The position numbers and the translations under genes are program-made. 64,000 nt of DNA from assembly GCF_000007705.1 (NCBI RefSeq), contig NC_005085.1, positions 1,807,752 to 1,871,751 of the forward strand. Reading direction: 5' to 3'. Position 1 is the first letter of the stretch. Each line of letters opens with the position of its first letter. The DNA is from Chromobacterium violaceum ATCC 12472 (GTDB taxonomy: Bacteria; Pseudomonadota; Gammaproteobacteria; Burkholderiales; Chromobacteriaceae). Shown in pieces: positions 17,372 through 24,737 of this stretch. The notes beneath the pieces were generated by a model, which saw only the letters and a program-made list of their open reading frames with translations, was not told where the DNA came from and searched no databases.

Positions 17372-18778
17372 TCAAATCTCTTCAGTCTGTTGGGCGTCGA
17401 TGGCGGAGAAGGCCGAGAACGGCAGCGGGTCCAGCGGGAAGCGCGGGCGTATCCAGCCCACGTCGCGCTTGCCGGTGTGCTCGCGCAGGCGGTCGCTGCA
17501 ATAGCCGACGCACATCTTGCCCTGGCAGTCGCCCATGCTGACCCGGGTGCGCATCTTCAGGCTGATCAGGTCGTTGACGCCCTGTTCCAGCGCGGTGTCG
17601 ATGTCCTGGCGGGTGGCGTGCTCGCAGCGGCAGATCACGGTGTCGCGCGCCGGCAGCGCCAACTGGCCGCGGCCGCGGCGGGTGAAGCTGTCTATGCCCT
17701 TGCGGAAGCGCAGGATGGACGCCATCTGGTCCAGGCATGCCTGGCGTTGGCGCAGCGCCTGTTGCTCGTCCAGCTTGCCCAGCTGCAGCAGCATGGACAG
17801 CGCGGCGATGCGGCCGCTGATCATCGCCGCTTCGCCGCCGCGCAGGCCGCCGATGTCGCCGGCCAGGTGGATGTTGCCGCGGCTGCTGCGCTGCCATTCG
17901 TCGTTGACCGGCTTCAGGTAGCCGTCGTCGGCGTAGCGGTGCTCCAGGCCCATCTGCTGGGTCAGCTGGGTGCGCGGGATGAAGCCGTAGCCGACGGCCA
18001 GCGTCTGCGCCGGCAGGCGGCGGCTGCGCGTCAGGTCGGCGCGCCATTCCGCGTCGTAGGGCGCGACGGTCACTTCGCCCAGCTCGGCGTCGCCGTGGGC
18101 CTCGACCACGCCCCAGCCGTAGTGCAGCGGGATGCCGTGGCGCTTCAGGTAGGCCACCATGCTCAGGCCGTCCAGGAACAGCTGCGGTTGGTTGAGCAGG
18201 GCGATCGTTTCCTTGGCCAGCCGGCCGAAGGCGCTGGCTTCGTAAACGCCGGCCACTTCCACGCCGGCGCGGTGCAGCTGGCACGCCACCAGCGGCAACA
18301 GCGGGCCGGTGCCGACCAGCACGGTGCGCCCCAGCGGCTTGACCACGCCGCTCTTGATCTGAAGCTGCAGGCCGCCCAGCATGATCACGCCGGGCAGGGT
18401 CCAGCCGGGGAAGGGCACGCTGCGCTCATGGCAGCCGGCGGCCAGCAGCAGCTGGGAAAAGGGGACGGCCTCGACTCGCTCGTCCGGCGTCAGCGCGAAC
18501 AGTTCGCCCTCTCCGCCGCCGACGACGCGGGTGTTCAGCCGGATGTCGATGCGGTCGCGGACTTGTTCGAATTCGCGGTGCAGCGCCTGCATGTTTTCGC
18601 GATAGCGCTCGCCCAGGTAGTCCAGCACCACGCCTTCCCGCAGCGGGCCGCGATAGACCACGCCGCCCACGCGGGAGGCCTCGTCCAGCAGCACGCACTC
18701 CACGCCGTGGCGCGCCAGCTCCATGGCGGCCGACATGCCGGCCGGGCCGCCGCCTACGATGACGGGTTTGGCGCTCAT
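17372..18778 (-). CDS. hcnB: Hydrogen cyanide synthase subunit HcnB
   Basis: The 468-residue protein starts with the FAD-binding motif IVGGGPAGMSAAMEL. It has a second nucleotide-binding region ('TVLVGTGPLLPLVACQLHRA') and ends in a cysteine-rich BFD-like domain ('CRCEHATRQDIDTALEQGV', then 'MGDCQGKMCVGYC') that can hold an iron-sulfur cluster. HcnB works with HcnA and HcnC in oxidising glycine to cyanide. The ATG at 18778 overlaps the hcnA stop codon by four bases; a longer in-frame extension upstream would overlap hcnA and lacks the signature, so I reject it. Confidence 0.92.
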   Translation of the reverse strand: MSAKPVIVGGGPAGMSAAMELARHGVECVLLDEASRVGGVVYRGPLREGVVLDYLGERYRENMQALHREFEQVRDRIDIRLNTRVVGGGEGELFALTPDERVEAVPFSQLLLAAGCHERSVPFPGWTLPGVIMLGGLQLQIKSGVVKPLGRTVLVGTGPLLPLVACQLHRAGVEVAGVYEASAFGRLAKETIALLNQPQLFLDGLSMVAYLKRHGIPLHYGWGVVEAHGDAELGEVTVAPYDAEWRADLTRSRRLPAQTLAVGYGFIPRTQLTQQMGLEHRYADDGYLKPVNDEWQRSSRGNIHLAGDIGGLRGGEAAMISGRIAALSMLLQLGKLDEQQALRQRQACLDQMASILRFRKGIDSFTRRGRGQLALPARDTVICRCEHATRQDIDTALEQGVNDLISLKMRTRVSMGDCQGKMCVGYCSDRLREHTGKRDVGWIRPRFPLDPLPFSAFSAIDAQQTEEI

Positions 18779-19086
18779 TGCAAACCCTCCGTATTCAGAC
18801 GGTTGCTGGCGGTTTCCACCTTCATGCCGGGGCGGACCACGGTCTGGCAGGCGCGGCGCTTGTGGCGGCCGTCTATCTTGACCAGGCAGCAGTGGCAGAC
18901 CCCCATCCCGCAATAGGAGCCGGCGATCTGCTGGTTGTCGTTGCGGCTGAGCTGGCGCAGGCCGACGGCGTTGAGGACGCTGAGCACGGTTTCGCCGCTT
19001 GCCGCGGCGACCGGTTGATCATTGATGTGTATCGTCAGGGTCTGGCCCTGCAATGCCTGGATATCGTGACTGCGATGTAAGGACAT
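18775..19086 (-). CDS. hcnA: Hydrogen cyanide synthase subunit HcnA, [2Fe-2S] protein
   Basis: The 103-residue protein carries the ferredoxin-like cluster motif 'GSYCGMGVCHCCLVKIDG' and a distal C at 'RRACQT'. It delivers electrons from the HcnBC flavins to the respiratory chain. AAGG lies six bases before the ATG. It is the first gene of the operon, and the AT-rich region from 19087 to about 19400 is its regulatory region. I found no exact match there to the FNR/ANR consensus TTGAT-N4-ATCAA or to the published CviR-type box CTG-N-CC-N4-GG-N-CAG. Confidence 0.92.
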   Translation of the reverse strand: MSLHRSHDIQALQGQTLTIHINDQPVAAASGETVLSVLNAVGLRQLSRNDNQQIAGSYCGMGVCHCCLVKIDGRHKRRACQTVVRPGMKVETASNRLNTEGLQ

Positions 19087-19134
19087 GGTGCACCTTGCTT
19101 GTTTTGGCTAACTGGCAGGTTTCTTACAACGAAG

Positions 19135-19240
19135 CCGGGGTTCCGCCATTGCCCCGGTTCGGTATCGCGATACAGGTGTCGTTCGCTTATTGGTGTAATG
19201 GATTTTCAAATTTGAATGCAAATTGACTTGCCATTGGCAA
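19135..19240 (-). promoter_or_regulatory. Palindrome-rich hcnA leader/promoter region
   Basis: Four symmetric elements lie within 105 bp upstream of hcnA. The first is a hairpin with CCGGGG/CCCCGG arms (19135-19157) whose 11-base loop, in the hcn mRNA sense, contains GGA as RsmA/CsrA sites do. The others are GTATCGCGATAC (19162-19173), TTCAAATTTGAA (19205-19216) and TTGCCATTGGCAA (19228-19240). Cyanide operons in pseudomonads are controlled by quorum sensing, ANR and RsmA; which factors act here is not shown. Confidence 0.45.
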
Positions 19241-19321
19241 TCAAAGTTCGTTTTAGCATTATGAAACTTCCATTTGTTTAACTCATGTCAATTTTTGAAT
19301 TTAAACTCTACAAAAATGACA

Positions 19322-19340
19322 AACAGACAGTCTGTCTGTT
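19322..19340. promoter_or_regulatory. 19-bp perfect inverted repeat (TetR-type operator candidate)
   Basis: AACAGACAG-T-CTGTCTGTT has nine-base arms around one central base. It sits midway between hcnA (236 bp) and the rightward lipoprotein gene (about 250 bp), just before an AT-rich block with TATATAT (about 19357-19363). TetR-family operators have this form. No regulator gene is adjacent. Confidence 0.5.
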
Positions 19341-19591
19341 ACTTTTTTGCCGACTGTATATATCCAGAGGGAGAAAGTCTTAACGCTTGTTAATCAGGCA
19401 GCCGGCTTGGGACATGACTATGCAAAGCGGCCATGCCGTCGGCCATTCCGCGCTACAAACGCTTACACGCGGAAACCTGAACCTTGCTGAATTCGTCACG
19501 GGATGCCGTCAAGCTGTAATCGGTTTTGCATGAGGCTGAATACAGCAGGCTGGACGGCTGAACCGATCCAGCCCGGAATCCAAGGAGACGA

Positions 19592-20116
19592 ATGATGAAA
19601 ACGATGATTGTCGGCGTCATGAGGTTGACGCCGCTGTTGGCGGCATGCGGGCTCAGCGCCTGCGTGGTGGCGCCGCCGCGCGCGCCGGCCGCGTATCGGC
19701 CGGTGATGACGGTCCAGGTGGAGGCGCCCCGGAGCTGGCGGCCGGCCGAGCATCCGTACTACCTGCACGCGATGAGCGATTTGCGCCAGGCGCGCGCCTA
19801 CCTGGCGAGGCCGGACTATCCGCAGATCGCCGACGACGAGCGACGCGCGGTGGCGGAAATCGACGCGGCGCTGGGCGAGATGCAGCGCGCCGCCATCGAG
19901 GACGGCAAGGATCCGTGGCGCTACGAGCAGCCGGATGCCCGCATGAGCCCGACCGACCGCTTCCACCGCGCGATGGAGCTGCTGGACGCCGCGCGCCGCG
20001 ATGCCGGCCACCAGGAAGACGACCCCTGGGTGCGCGATCTGCAGCGCCGCATCCTGCGCCACATCGACGGCGCGCACCGCGCCGTGCAGCAAGCCGTCAA
20101 CGACGCCCTGCGCTGA
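19592..20116 (+). CDS. Predicted lipoprotein, first of two tandem paralogues of unknown function
   Basis: AAGGAG precedes two adjacent ATGs (19592, 19595); the second has the better spacing. The 174-residue product has an export signal with two possible lipoboxes (LLAAC at residue 19, GLSAC at residue 24), followed by a short Pro-rich linker. The mature part is mostly helical: 'HPYYLHAMSDLRQARAYL', 'RPDYPQIADDERRAVAEIDA', 'AAIEDGKDPW', then 'DRFHRAMELLDAARRDAG' and a final helix. The next gene encodes the same domain with a soluble-type signal, so the pair arose by tandem duplication. I do not recognise a characterised family. The histidine- and acid-rich motif HPYYLHAMSDLR is the most conserved part and may be functional. 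Confidence 0.7.
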   Translation: MMKTMIVGVMRLTPLLAACGLSACVVAPPRAPAAYRPVMTVQVEAPRSWRPAEHPYYLHAMSDLRQARAYLARPDYPQIADDERRAVAEIDAALGEMQRAAIEDGKDPWRYEQPDARMSPTDRFHRAMELLDAARRDAGHQEDDPWVRDLQRRILRHIDGAHRAVQQAVNDALR

Positions 20117-20152
20117 GCGCCGGGCCGATTTCGATCATACGAGGAGACCATC

Positions 20153-20656
20153 ATGAAACTGCGCGGAATTCTGGCCATTCTGGCGCTGGCCGCCGCCGGC
20201 AACGCGATCCTGAGCGCGCCGGCGCTGGCCGACGGCTGGCGCGACGGCGATGCGTGGACCTGGCAGCAGCACCAGTGGCATCCGGAAGCGCATCCCTACT
20301 ATCTGCACGCGATGAGCGATCTGCGCCTGGCGCGCGATCTGCTGGCCCGTCCGGACTATCCGCGGGTGATGGACGACGAGCGCCATGCCGTCGATGAAAT
20401 CAACAAGGCGCTGCGCAAGATGCGCGACGCCGCCATCGACGACGGCAAGGACATCGACGACCGCATGCCGCCCGACGCGCGCTGGCGGCCGGATGACCGC
20501 TTCCATCAGGCCCGGATGTTGCTGGACAAGGCCCGGCAGGACGCCACCCATCGCGAGGACGATCCCTACCTGCGCTCGCTGCAGCGCGACATCGTCCATC
20601 ACATCGACGAGGCGCGCCGCGCGGTCGACGTGGCGGTGTCCGACGCGCTGCGCTGA
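20153..20656 (+). CDS. Predicted periplasmic protein, second of two tandem paralogues
   Basis: GGAG lies six bases before the ATG. The 167-residue product has a Sec signal peptide ending ALA-DGWRDG and no lipobox, unlike its neighbour. From residue 44 it aligns with the upstream paralogue throughout: HPYYLHAMSDLR, A-R-x(2)-L-A-R-P-D-Y-P, D-D-E-R-x-A-V-x-E-I, A-A-I-x-D-G-K-D, D-R-F-H, and the ending A-L-R. The pair is therefore one membrane-anchored and one soluble version of the same helical domain, presumably in one transcript (37 bp gap). Function unknown; the strong conservation between copies suggests both are under selection. Confidence 0.72.
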   Translation: MKLRGILAILALAAAGNAILSAPALADGWRDGDAWTWQQHQWHPEAHPYYLHAMSDLRLARDLLARPDYPRVMDDERHAVDEINKALRKMRDAAIDDGKDIDDRMPPDARWRPDDRFHQARMLLDKARQDATHREDDPYLRSLQRDIVHHIDEARRAVDVAVSDALR

Positions 20657-20737
20657 TCCGGTCTGTTCCGCCGGCGTGTGACGCCGGCTGAGGCTTGCGC
20701 TACCATCGTCCGCAGACCAAGTGCGATGGAGTATGCA

Positions 20738-21733
20738 ATGAGCCGAATCCTGGTGCTCTACACCGGTGGTACCATAGGCATGGACCACACCCCTGAAGGC
20801 CTGGCCCCCGTGCCGGGCCTACTGCCGCGCCTGCTGCAGCGTTTCGCCCGTCCAGGCCTGGAGTTCGATATCGTCGAATTCGAACAACTGATCGACTCCT
20901 CGGCGCTGACGCCGCGCCAATGGAACCAGATACTGGACGCGCTGGTTTCCCGCTATCACGACTACGACGGTTTCGTCGTCATCCACGGCACCGACACCAT
21001 GGCCTACACCGCCGGCGTGCTGGCCTTCGCGCTGCGCGGCCTGGCCAAGCCTGTGGTGCTGACCGGCGCGCAGCTGCCGTTGGTCCATCCGCGCTCCGAT
21101 GGCTGGAGCAATCTGGCCGACGCGCTGGAAGCTGCCTGCCAGCCTGACCTCAACGAAGTGGCGATCGCCTTCGACCGGCTGCTGCTGCGCGGCAGCCGCG
21201 CCCGCAAGCTGGATGTCGAGCGTTTCGCCGGCTTCAACAGCCCCAACGCCGAGCCGCTGGCTGAGTTCGCCATCCACGCGCATTGGCGCAAGGAGCGGTG
21301 GCTGAAGCCCGACGGCGAGTGGAATCCGCTGCGGATAGAAGAAAATCTGAAGCTGGCCGCGCTGATGCTGACGCCCGGCCACGGCAGCGCGCTCGCCGGG
21401 CAGGTCTTGCGCGACGGCGGGCTGGATGGCGCCGTCCTGCTGGCTTACGGCAGCGGCAACGCGCCGGCCGACCCGGTTCTGCTCGACGGCATCGCGGCGA
21501 TGACCGCCCGCGGCTGCCCGGTATTGACGCTGACCCAGGCGCCCAGCGGCGCGGTGGAGGTGGGCGCTTACGCCGCCAGCCAGCCGCTGGCCCGCGCCGG
21601 CGCGCTGCCGGGCGCGGACCTGACGCCGGAGGCCGCGCTGGCCAAGCTGCAGGCGCTGCTGTCGGCCGGCGTGTCCGGCGACGAGTTGCGCAAGCGGCTG
21701 GTCCGCCCGCTGCGTGGCGAAATGACGGTCTGA
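20738..21733 (+). CDS. ansA: Asparaginase family protein (type I, cytoplasmic)
   Basis: The 331-residue enzyme carries both asparaginase signatures. The first, 'VLYTGGTIGM', contains the nucleophilic threonine (T-G-G-T); the second, 'GFVVIHGTDTMAYTAGVLAF', holds the H-G-T-D-T motif. Another conserved stretch is 'PVVLTGAQLPLVHPRSDGWS'. There is no signal peptide, so it is the cytoplasmic AnsA type, hydrolysing L-asparagine to aspartate and ammonia. I chose ATG 20738 because GGAG is six bases upstream; earlier in-frame ATGs lack this. It is followed by a strong terminator that also forms the first unit of a repeat family. asnB, the opposing biosynthetic enzyme, lies elsewhere in the window. Confidence 0.87.
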   Translation: MSRILVLYTGGTIGMDHTPEGLAPVPGLLPRLLQRFARPGLEFDIVEFEQLIDSSALTPRQWNQILDALVSRYHDYDGFVVIHGTDTMAYTAGVLAFALRGLAKPVVLTGAQLPLVHPRSDGWSNLADALEAACQPDLNEVAIAFDRLLLRGSRARKLDVERFAGFNSPNAEPLAEFAIHAHWRKERWLKPDGEWNPLRIEENLKLAALMLTPGHGSALAGQVLRDGGLDGAVLLAYGSGNAPADPVLLDGIAAMTARGCPVLTLTQAPSGAVEVGAYAASQPLARAGALPGADLTPEAALAKLQALLSAGVSGDELRKRLVRPLRGEMTV

Positions 21734-21751
21734 GTTTTCTCTGTTGGAGTG

Positions 21752-21785
21752 AAAGGCTGCCTAAAAAATGGGCAGCCTTTTTTCA
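21752..21785 (+). terminator. Terminator of the asparaginase gene (first part of repeat copy A)
   Basis: A ten-base stem (AAAGGCTGCC / GGCAGCCTTT) encloses TAAAAAATG and is followed by TTTT. The loop sequence TAAAAAAT recurs in all the other copies of the repeat family described next. Confidence 0.85.
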
Positions 21786-22240
21786 TGCTTTCCGTTCAGA
21801 GGCTTGCGAGGCTTTTCCACAACGCTTCCACATGGCTTTGCACCGGCGATGTGGGAAACCGGCGCGTTGGCAGAAACGGGCGACATCCTGCGGGTGGGCG
21901 GTTTTTGATTAATAAATAGGCAGCCTGCGCCGAGCCATGGAAAATCAGGCATTTGCCGGACTTGTCCACATTCCGCGCACAGCTTTGTGTACCGGAGCGG
22001 GGGATGACTTCACGCCCAGCATGCTTAAAGCTGCCTAAAAAAAAGGCGGCAAAGAATTTCCTTTTCCATACAGCGCCTTGTGGAATCTATCCACAGTCGA
22101 CCCACACGACTCTGCACCGGAGGTGGGGAAAAAATACGGAATTGATTAAAAAATAGGCTGCATCTGAAAAGCGAAGGCTTTCAGTCGCTTGCCTCATCTG
22201 TCCACAGCCGGCTCACAGGGCTGTCCCCGGCTTGTGTTGG
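21752..22240 (+). repeat. Four degenerate tandem copies (A-D) of a structured repeat with DnaA-box-like sites
   Basis: Copies start near 21752, 21906, 22027 and 22143, about 100-155 bp each. Each opens with a variant of GCTGCCTAAAAAATGGGC. After about 50 variable bases comes a DnaA-box-like sequence: TTTTCCACA (21813-21821), TTGTCCACA (21962-21970), CTATCCACA (22087-22095) and CTGTCCACA (22198-22206); the consensus box is TTATCCACA. A second CACA follows about 8 bases on, then a CCGG core and an end resembling GTGGGGAAA. The start and end of this core are partly complementary (TTTTCCACA with TGTGGGAAA), so each unit can fold. No protein is encoded. Confidence 0.65.
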
Positions 22241-22442
22241 GAATCGGGGCGGGAGGATCCGCGCGGCGGCCGCGCCGCGCGCGTCTGGCGGCCTCCTCGC
22301 CGTAAAACGTCGCCTGGAAGCGTGGCCTCGGTGCCTGAATGTCCGGGCGGCGTTCCAACATTTCCGCGGGAGTGTCGGCCGGCAGCGCGCCGGACTGCGC
22401 GGGCGTGCAGCCAGGGATTCGCATCAGAGCCTCCATTGTCAA
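22194..22442 (-). pseudogene. Relic of an RND-type outer-membrane efflux lipoprotein (NodT/OprM family)
   Basis: An 82-codon frame contains 'RIPGCTPAQSGALPADTPAE' followed by MLERRPDIQAP. This closely follows the well-known NodT/OprM stretch (L-G-x-x-P-G...L-P-x-x-L-P-A-x-L-L-x-R-R-P-D-I-x-A-A-E). Nothing before or after it looks like the rest of such a protein (usual length about 450-500 residues). The right part of the frame, including MTMEAL, has no good ribosome binding site, and the left end runs into repeat copy D. I read it as the remnant of a gene destroyed by rearrangement or repeat spread. Confidence 0.4.
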
Positions 22443-22633
22443 CGCGGTTGGAGGCGGAAAAGCGCGCTTGACGCGGCGCGCGGCGATTTTGATCAGGCGT
22501 TATGGTCAAATCAAAGATTGTTGGGATGTGCCGGCAACTTCCGCGCGCGGCGGATGGCTGAGGATGGCGGGGGGCTGCTTGGCGCGTTTGCCGCGGAGCC
22601 ATTGAAAATCCGGGAAAGCACGATCTGTCGCGG

Positions 22634-22639
22634 TATAAT
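22634..22639 (+). promoter_or_regulatory. Perfect -10 box (TATAAT) before the NadR-like gene
   Basis: TATAAT lies 60 bp upstream of the P-loop gene. No good -35 is found at 16-18 bp; TTGAAA occurs at 22602-22607 but 26 bp away. The promoter may need an activator. Confidence 0.45.
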
Positions 22640-22698
22640 AGCGGGCTTGGCCTGAACGATGGCCGGCGGGTCGCCGGCCGAGCCGGGGAAGATGGGCG

Positions 22699-23256
22699 AT
22701 GATGGAGCGAAGACAGGCCGGCGGGCCGATCCGGGTGGCGATAGTCGGCCCGGAGTCCAGCGGCAAGAGCACGCTGGCTGAGGGTTGGGCGGCGCGCCTG
22801 CGGGAGCTGGGCTGGAACGCGGCGTGGGTGGAGGAGTATTCGCGCGCCTATTACGCCGATCGGCCCTACGTTTCCGCGATGTCCGACATCGAGGCGATCG
22901 CCGCCGGCCAGCTGGCGTTGGAAATGCGCGCGGAAGAGGCCGGGGCGGAAATCCTGTTGTGCGACACCACGGCGCTGACCTGCAAGATCTGGGCCGAAGT
23001 GGCGCACGGGCGGGCGTCGGCCGCGCTGCTGGACCTGTACCGGCCGCGCGATTACGCGCTGACGGTGCTGGCCTGCCCGGACATCCCCTGGGAGCCGGAC
23101 CCGCTGCGCAGCCATCCGACCCAGCGCGGCTGGCTGCTGGATCTGCACCGGCAGGAACTGGCGCGGCAGGGCATCGCGGCGGTGGAGCTGAGCGGCGCGC
23201 GCGACGCGCGGCTGGCGCGGGCGATGGCGGCGCTGTCGCCCTTGTTGATTGCCTAA
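22699..23256 (+). CDS. NadR-like P-loop ATPase/kinase (AAA_28 type)
   Basis: The 185-residue protein opens with 'IRVAIVGPESSGKSTLAEGW' (P-loop G-P-E-S-S-G-K-S, residues 17-24), the form found in the ribosylnicotinamide kinase domain of NadR and relatives. It continues with 'VEEYSRAYYADRPY', 'AGQLALEMRAEEAGAEILLC', 'DTTALTCKIW' and a late 'DIPWEPDPLRSHPTQRGWLL', which also match that group. A small-molecule kinase, possibly of nicotinamide riboside, is the most likely role, but no NAD-pathway gene is adjacent. GGGGA lies nine bases before the ATG. The stop codon TAA is supplied by the first bases of repeat copy E (GCCTAAAAAAT), so the repeat has abutted or trimmed the C-terminus. Confidence 0.72.
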   Translation: MMERRQAGGPIRVAIVGPESSGKSTLAEGWAARLRELGWNAAWVEEYSRAYYADRPYVSAMSDIEAIAAGQLALEMRAEEAGAEILLCDTTALTCKIWAEVAHGRASAALLDLYRPRDYALTVLACPDIPWEPDPLRSHPTQRGWLLDLHRQELARQGIAAVELSGARDARLARAMAALSPLLIA

Positions 23257-23463
23257 AAAATAATCAGCTGGCGAAAGATTTGAAAAATCATGGTTTTGGG
23301 GCGCTTGTCCACAGCGGCTCCACAACATTGTTCTCCGGGCGCGTGGATAGCCCGGCGCGGTTGCCTAAAAAATGGGCGGCCTGGAAAAGTTAAGACAGAT
23401 TAAGGACTTGTCGGCCTTGTCCACAGGCCGCTCACAAGCCTGTCCAGAACGAGTGTGCAAAAC
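23250..23463 (+). repeat. Two further copies (E-F) of the DnaA-box-like structured repeat
   Basis: Copy E begins with GATTGCCTAAAAAATAATC at the 3' end of the NadR-like gene and contains TTGTCCACA (23305-23313). Copy F begins at 23361 with TTGCCTAAAAAATGGGCGGC and contains TTGTCCACA (23417-23425). It ends directly at the start codon of the S4 gene, so its last bases form that gene's leader. They match copies A-D in the order TAAAAAAT, variable part, TNTCCACA, second CACA, CTGT/CCGG core and GTG...AA end. Confidence 0.65.
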
Positions 23464-23679
23464 ATGAAGGAAACTTACCAACTCTCCGGCGAGTACATCG
23501 CGCTGTGCGATCTGCTCAAAGCCTGCAATGTCTGCCATTCCGGCGGCGCGGCCAAGCATTTCATCGCCGAAGGCAATGTGTCGGTGAACGGTCAGGTCGA
23601 GCTGCGCAAGACCTGCAAGATCCGCGCCGGCCAACAGGTCAGCGGCGACGGATTTCTGATCGTGGTCGAGGCCGCCTGA
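23464..23679 (+). CDS. RNA-binding S4-domain protein (YbcJ type)
   Basis: The 71-residue protein is a stand-alone S4 RNA-binding domain: 'IALCDLLKACNVCHSGGAAK', 'FIAEGNVSVNGQVELRKTCK' and 'IRAGQQVSGDG'. The pattern L-x-x-L-x...G-x-A-x-x-I/F-I-x-x-G-x-V-x-V-N-G is diagnostic of the small YbcJ/YaaA-like group. I use ATG 23464; a GTG three codons earlier is possible. Neither has a strong ribosome binding site, because the leader is repeat copy F. It is followed at once by the oxidoreductase-like and PHP genes, so the three may be co-transcribed. Confidence 0.8.
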   Translation: MKETYQLSGEYIALCDLLKACNVCHSGGAAKHFIAEGNVSVNGQVELRKTCKIRAGQQVSGDGFLIVVEAA

Positions 23680-23680
23680 G

Positions 23681-23875
23681 ATGGAGGACCCCGCCGACAT
23701 CATGCCCGAGCCGCCGTTCGAGGTGAGCGACGACATGTGCTGCGGCAGCGGCTGCGAGCCGTGCATCCTGGATATCCACCAGCAGGAGTGGCGCGCCTAC
23801 CGCGAGCGGCTGGCCGCATGGCAGAGGCGCAGGGCCGCGCGGCAGGCCGCGGGAGGCGACGATGGCCAACATTGA
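23681..23875 (+). CDS. Small oxidoreductase-like domain protein
   Basis: The 64-residue protein contains 'DDMCCGSGCEPCILDIHQQE' followed by 'WRAYRERLAAW'. This is the cysteine motif C-C-G-x-G-C-x-x-C-x-x-D-x-Y/H of the Oxidored-like domain found in short bacterial proteins and in eukaryotic oxidoreductase-like proteins. The motif could bind a metal or cluster; the role is not established. It starts one base after the S4 stop and overlaps the PHP gene by 14 bases, so it is translationally coupled to both. Confidence 0.72.
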   Translation: MEDPADIMPEPPFEVSDDMCCGSGCEPCILDIHQQEWRAYRERLAAWQRRRAARQAAGGDDGQH

Positions 23876-24719
23876 CCTGCATTTCCATTCCCGCACTTCG
23901 GACGGCGCGCTGACGCCGACCGAGGTGATAGACCGCGCCGCCGCGCGCGCGCCGGCCCTGCTGGCGCTGACCGACCACGACTGCACCGGCGGGCTGGCCG
24001 AGGCGGCCGCGGCCGCCGCGCGGCGCGGCATACCTTTTCTCAACGGCGTGGAAGTGTCGGTGAGCTGGGGCCGGCACACGGTGCACATCGTCGGCCTGGG
24101 CATAGACCCGGCCGAGCCGGCGCTGGCCGCGGGCTTGAAATCGATACGCGAAGGCCGGTTGGAGCGGGCGCGGCAGATGGGCGCCTCGCTCGAGGCGGCC
24201 GGCATCGCCGGCTGTTTCGACGGCGCGATGCGCTGGTGCGACAACCCCGAGATGATCAGCCGCACCCATTTCGCCCGCCACCTGGTGGACAGCGGCGCGG
24301 TCAAGGACATGCGCACCGTGTTCCGCAAGTATCTGACGCCGGGCAAGCCGGGCTACGTCTCGCACCAGTGGGCCAGCCTGGAGGACGCCGTCGGCTGGAT
24401 CGTCGGCGCCGGCGGCATGGCCGTCATCGCCCATCCCGGCCGCTACGACATGGGCAGGACGCTGATCGAGCGGCTGATCCTGGACTTCCAGGCTGCCGGC
24501 GGACAGGGCATAGAGGTGGCCAGCGGCAGCCACAGTCTGGACGACATGCACAAGTTCGCGCTGCACGCCGACCGGCACGGACTTTACGCCAGCAGCGGCA
24601 GCGACTTCCACGCCCCGGGCGAGGGCGGGCGCGACGTCGGCCACACCGAGGACCTGCCGCCCATCTGCAGGCCGATCTGGCGCGAGCTGGAAGCGCGCAT
24701 CCTCCGGCCCGCTGACTGA
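23862..24719 (+). CDS. rnm: PHP-domain phosphoesterase, RNase AM / nucleoside 3',5'-bisphosphate phosphatase type
   Basis: The 285-residue protein has the PHP metal-site motifs in order: 'DLHFHSRTSDG' (H-x-H, residues 5-15), 'ALTDHDCTGG' (D-H-D), 'GVEVSVSW' (E), 'VIAHPGRYD' (H) and 'GSDFHAPGE' (D-x-H). This is the TrpH/YciV group, whose members remove 3' phosphate from nucleotide bisphosphates and act as 5'-3' exonucleases on short RNA. A C. violaceum member of this group has been characterised as a 3',5'-nucleotide bisphosphatase. It overlaps the preceding small gene and is followed 18 bp on by yciO, the same neighbour as in enterobacteria. Confidence 0.87.
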   Translation: MANIDLHFHSRTSDGALTPTEVIDRAAARAPALLALTDHDCTGGLAEAAAAAARRGIPFLNGVEVSVSWGRHTVHIVGLGIDPAEPALAAGLKSIREGRLERARQMGASLEAAGIAGCFDGAMRWCDNPEMISRTHFARHLVDSGAVKDMRTVFRKYLTPGKPGYVSHQWASLEDAVGWIVGAGGMAVIAHPGRYDMGRTLIERLILDFQAAGGQGIEVASGSHSLDDMHKFALHADRHGLYASSGSDFHAPGEGGRDVGHTEDLPPICRPIWRELEARILRPAD

Positions 24720-24737
24720 CACCACAAGGACAAGAAC

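Noticed and set aside
19228-19244. An ANR/FNR box in TTGCCATTGGCAATCAA
   Set aside because: The half-sites do not have the TTGAT-N4-ATCAA spacing; only the inner 13-bp palindrome is symmetric.
21752-23463. A chromosomal replication origin, because of clustered DnaA-box-like sequences
   Set aside because: No dnaA, dnaN, gyrB, rpmH or parAB genes are near, and the boxes come with a repeat unit that also acts as a terminator and stop codon.
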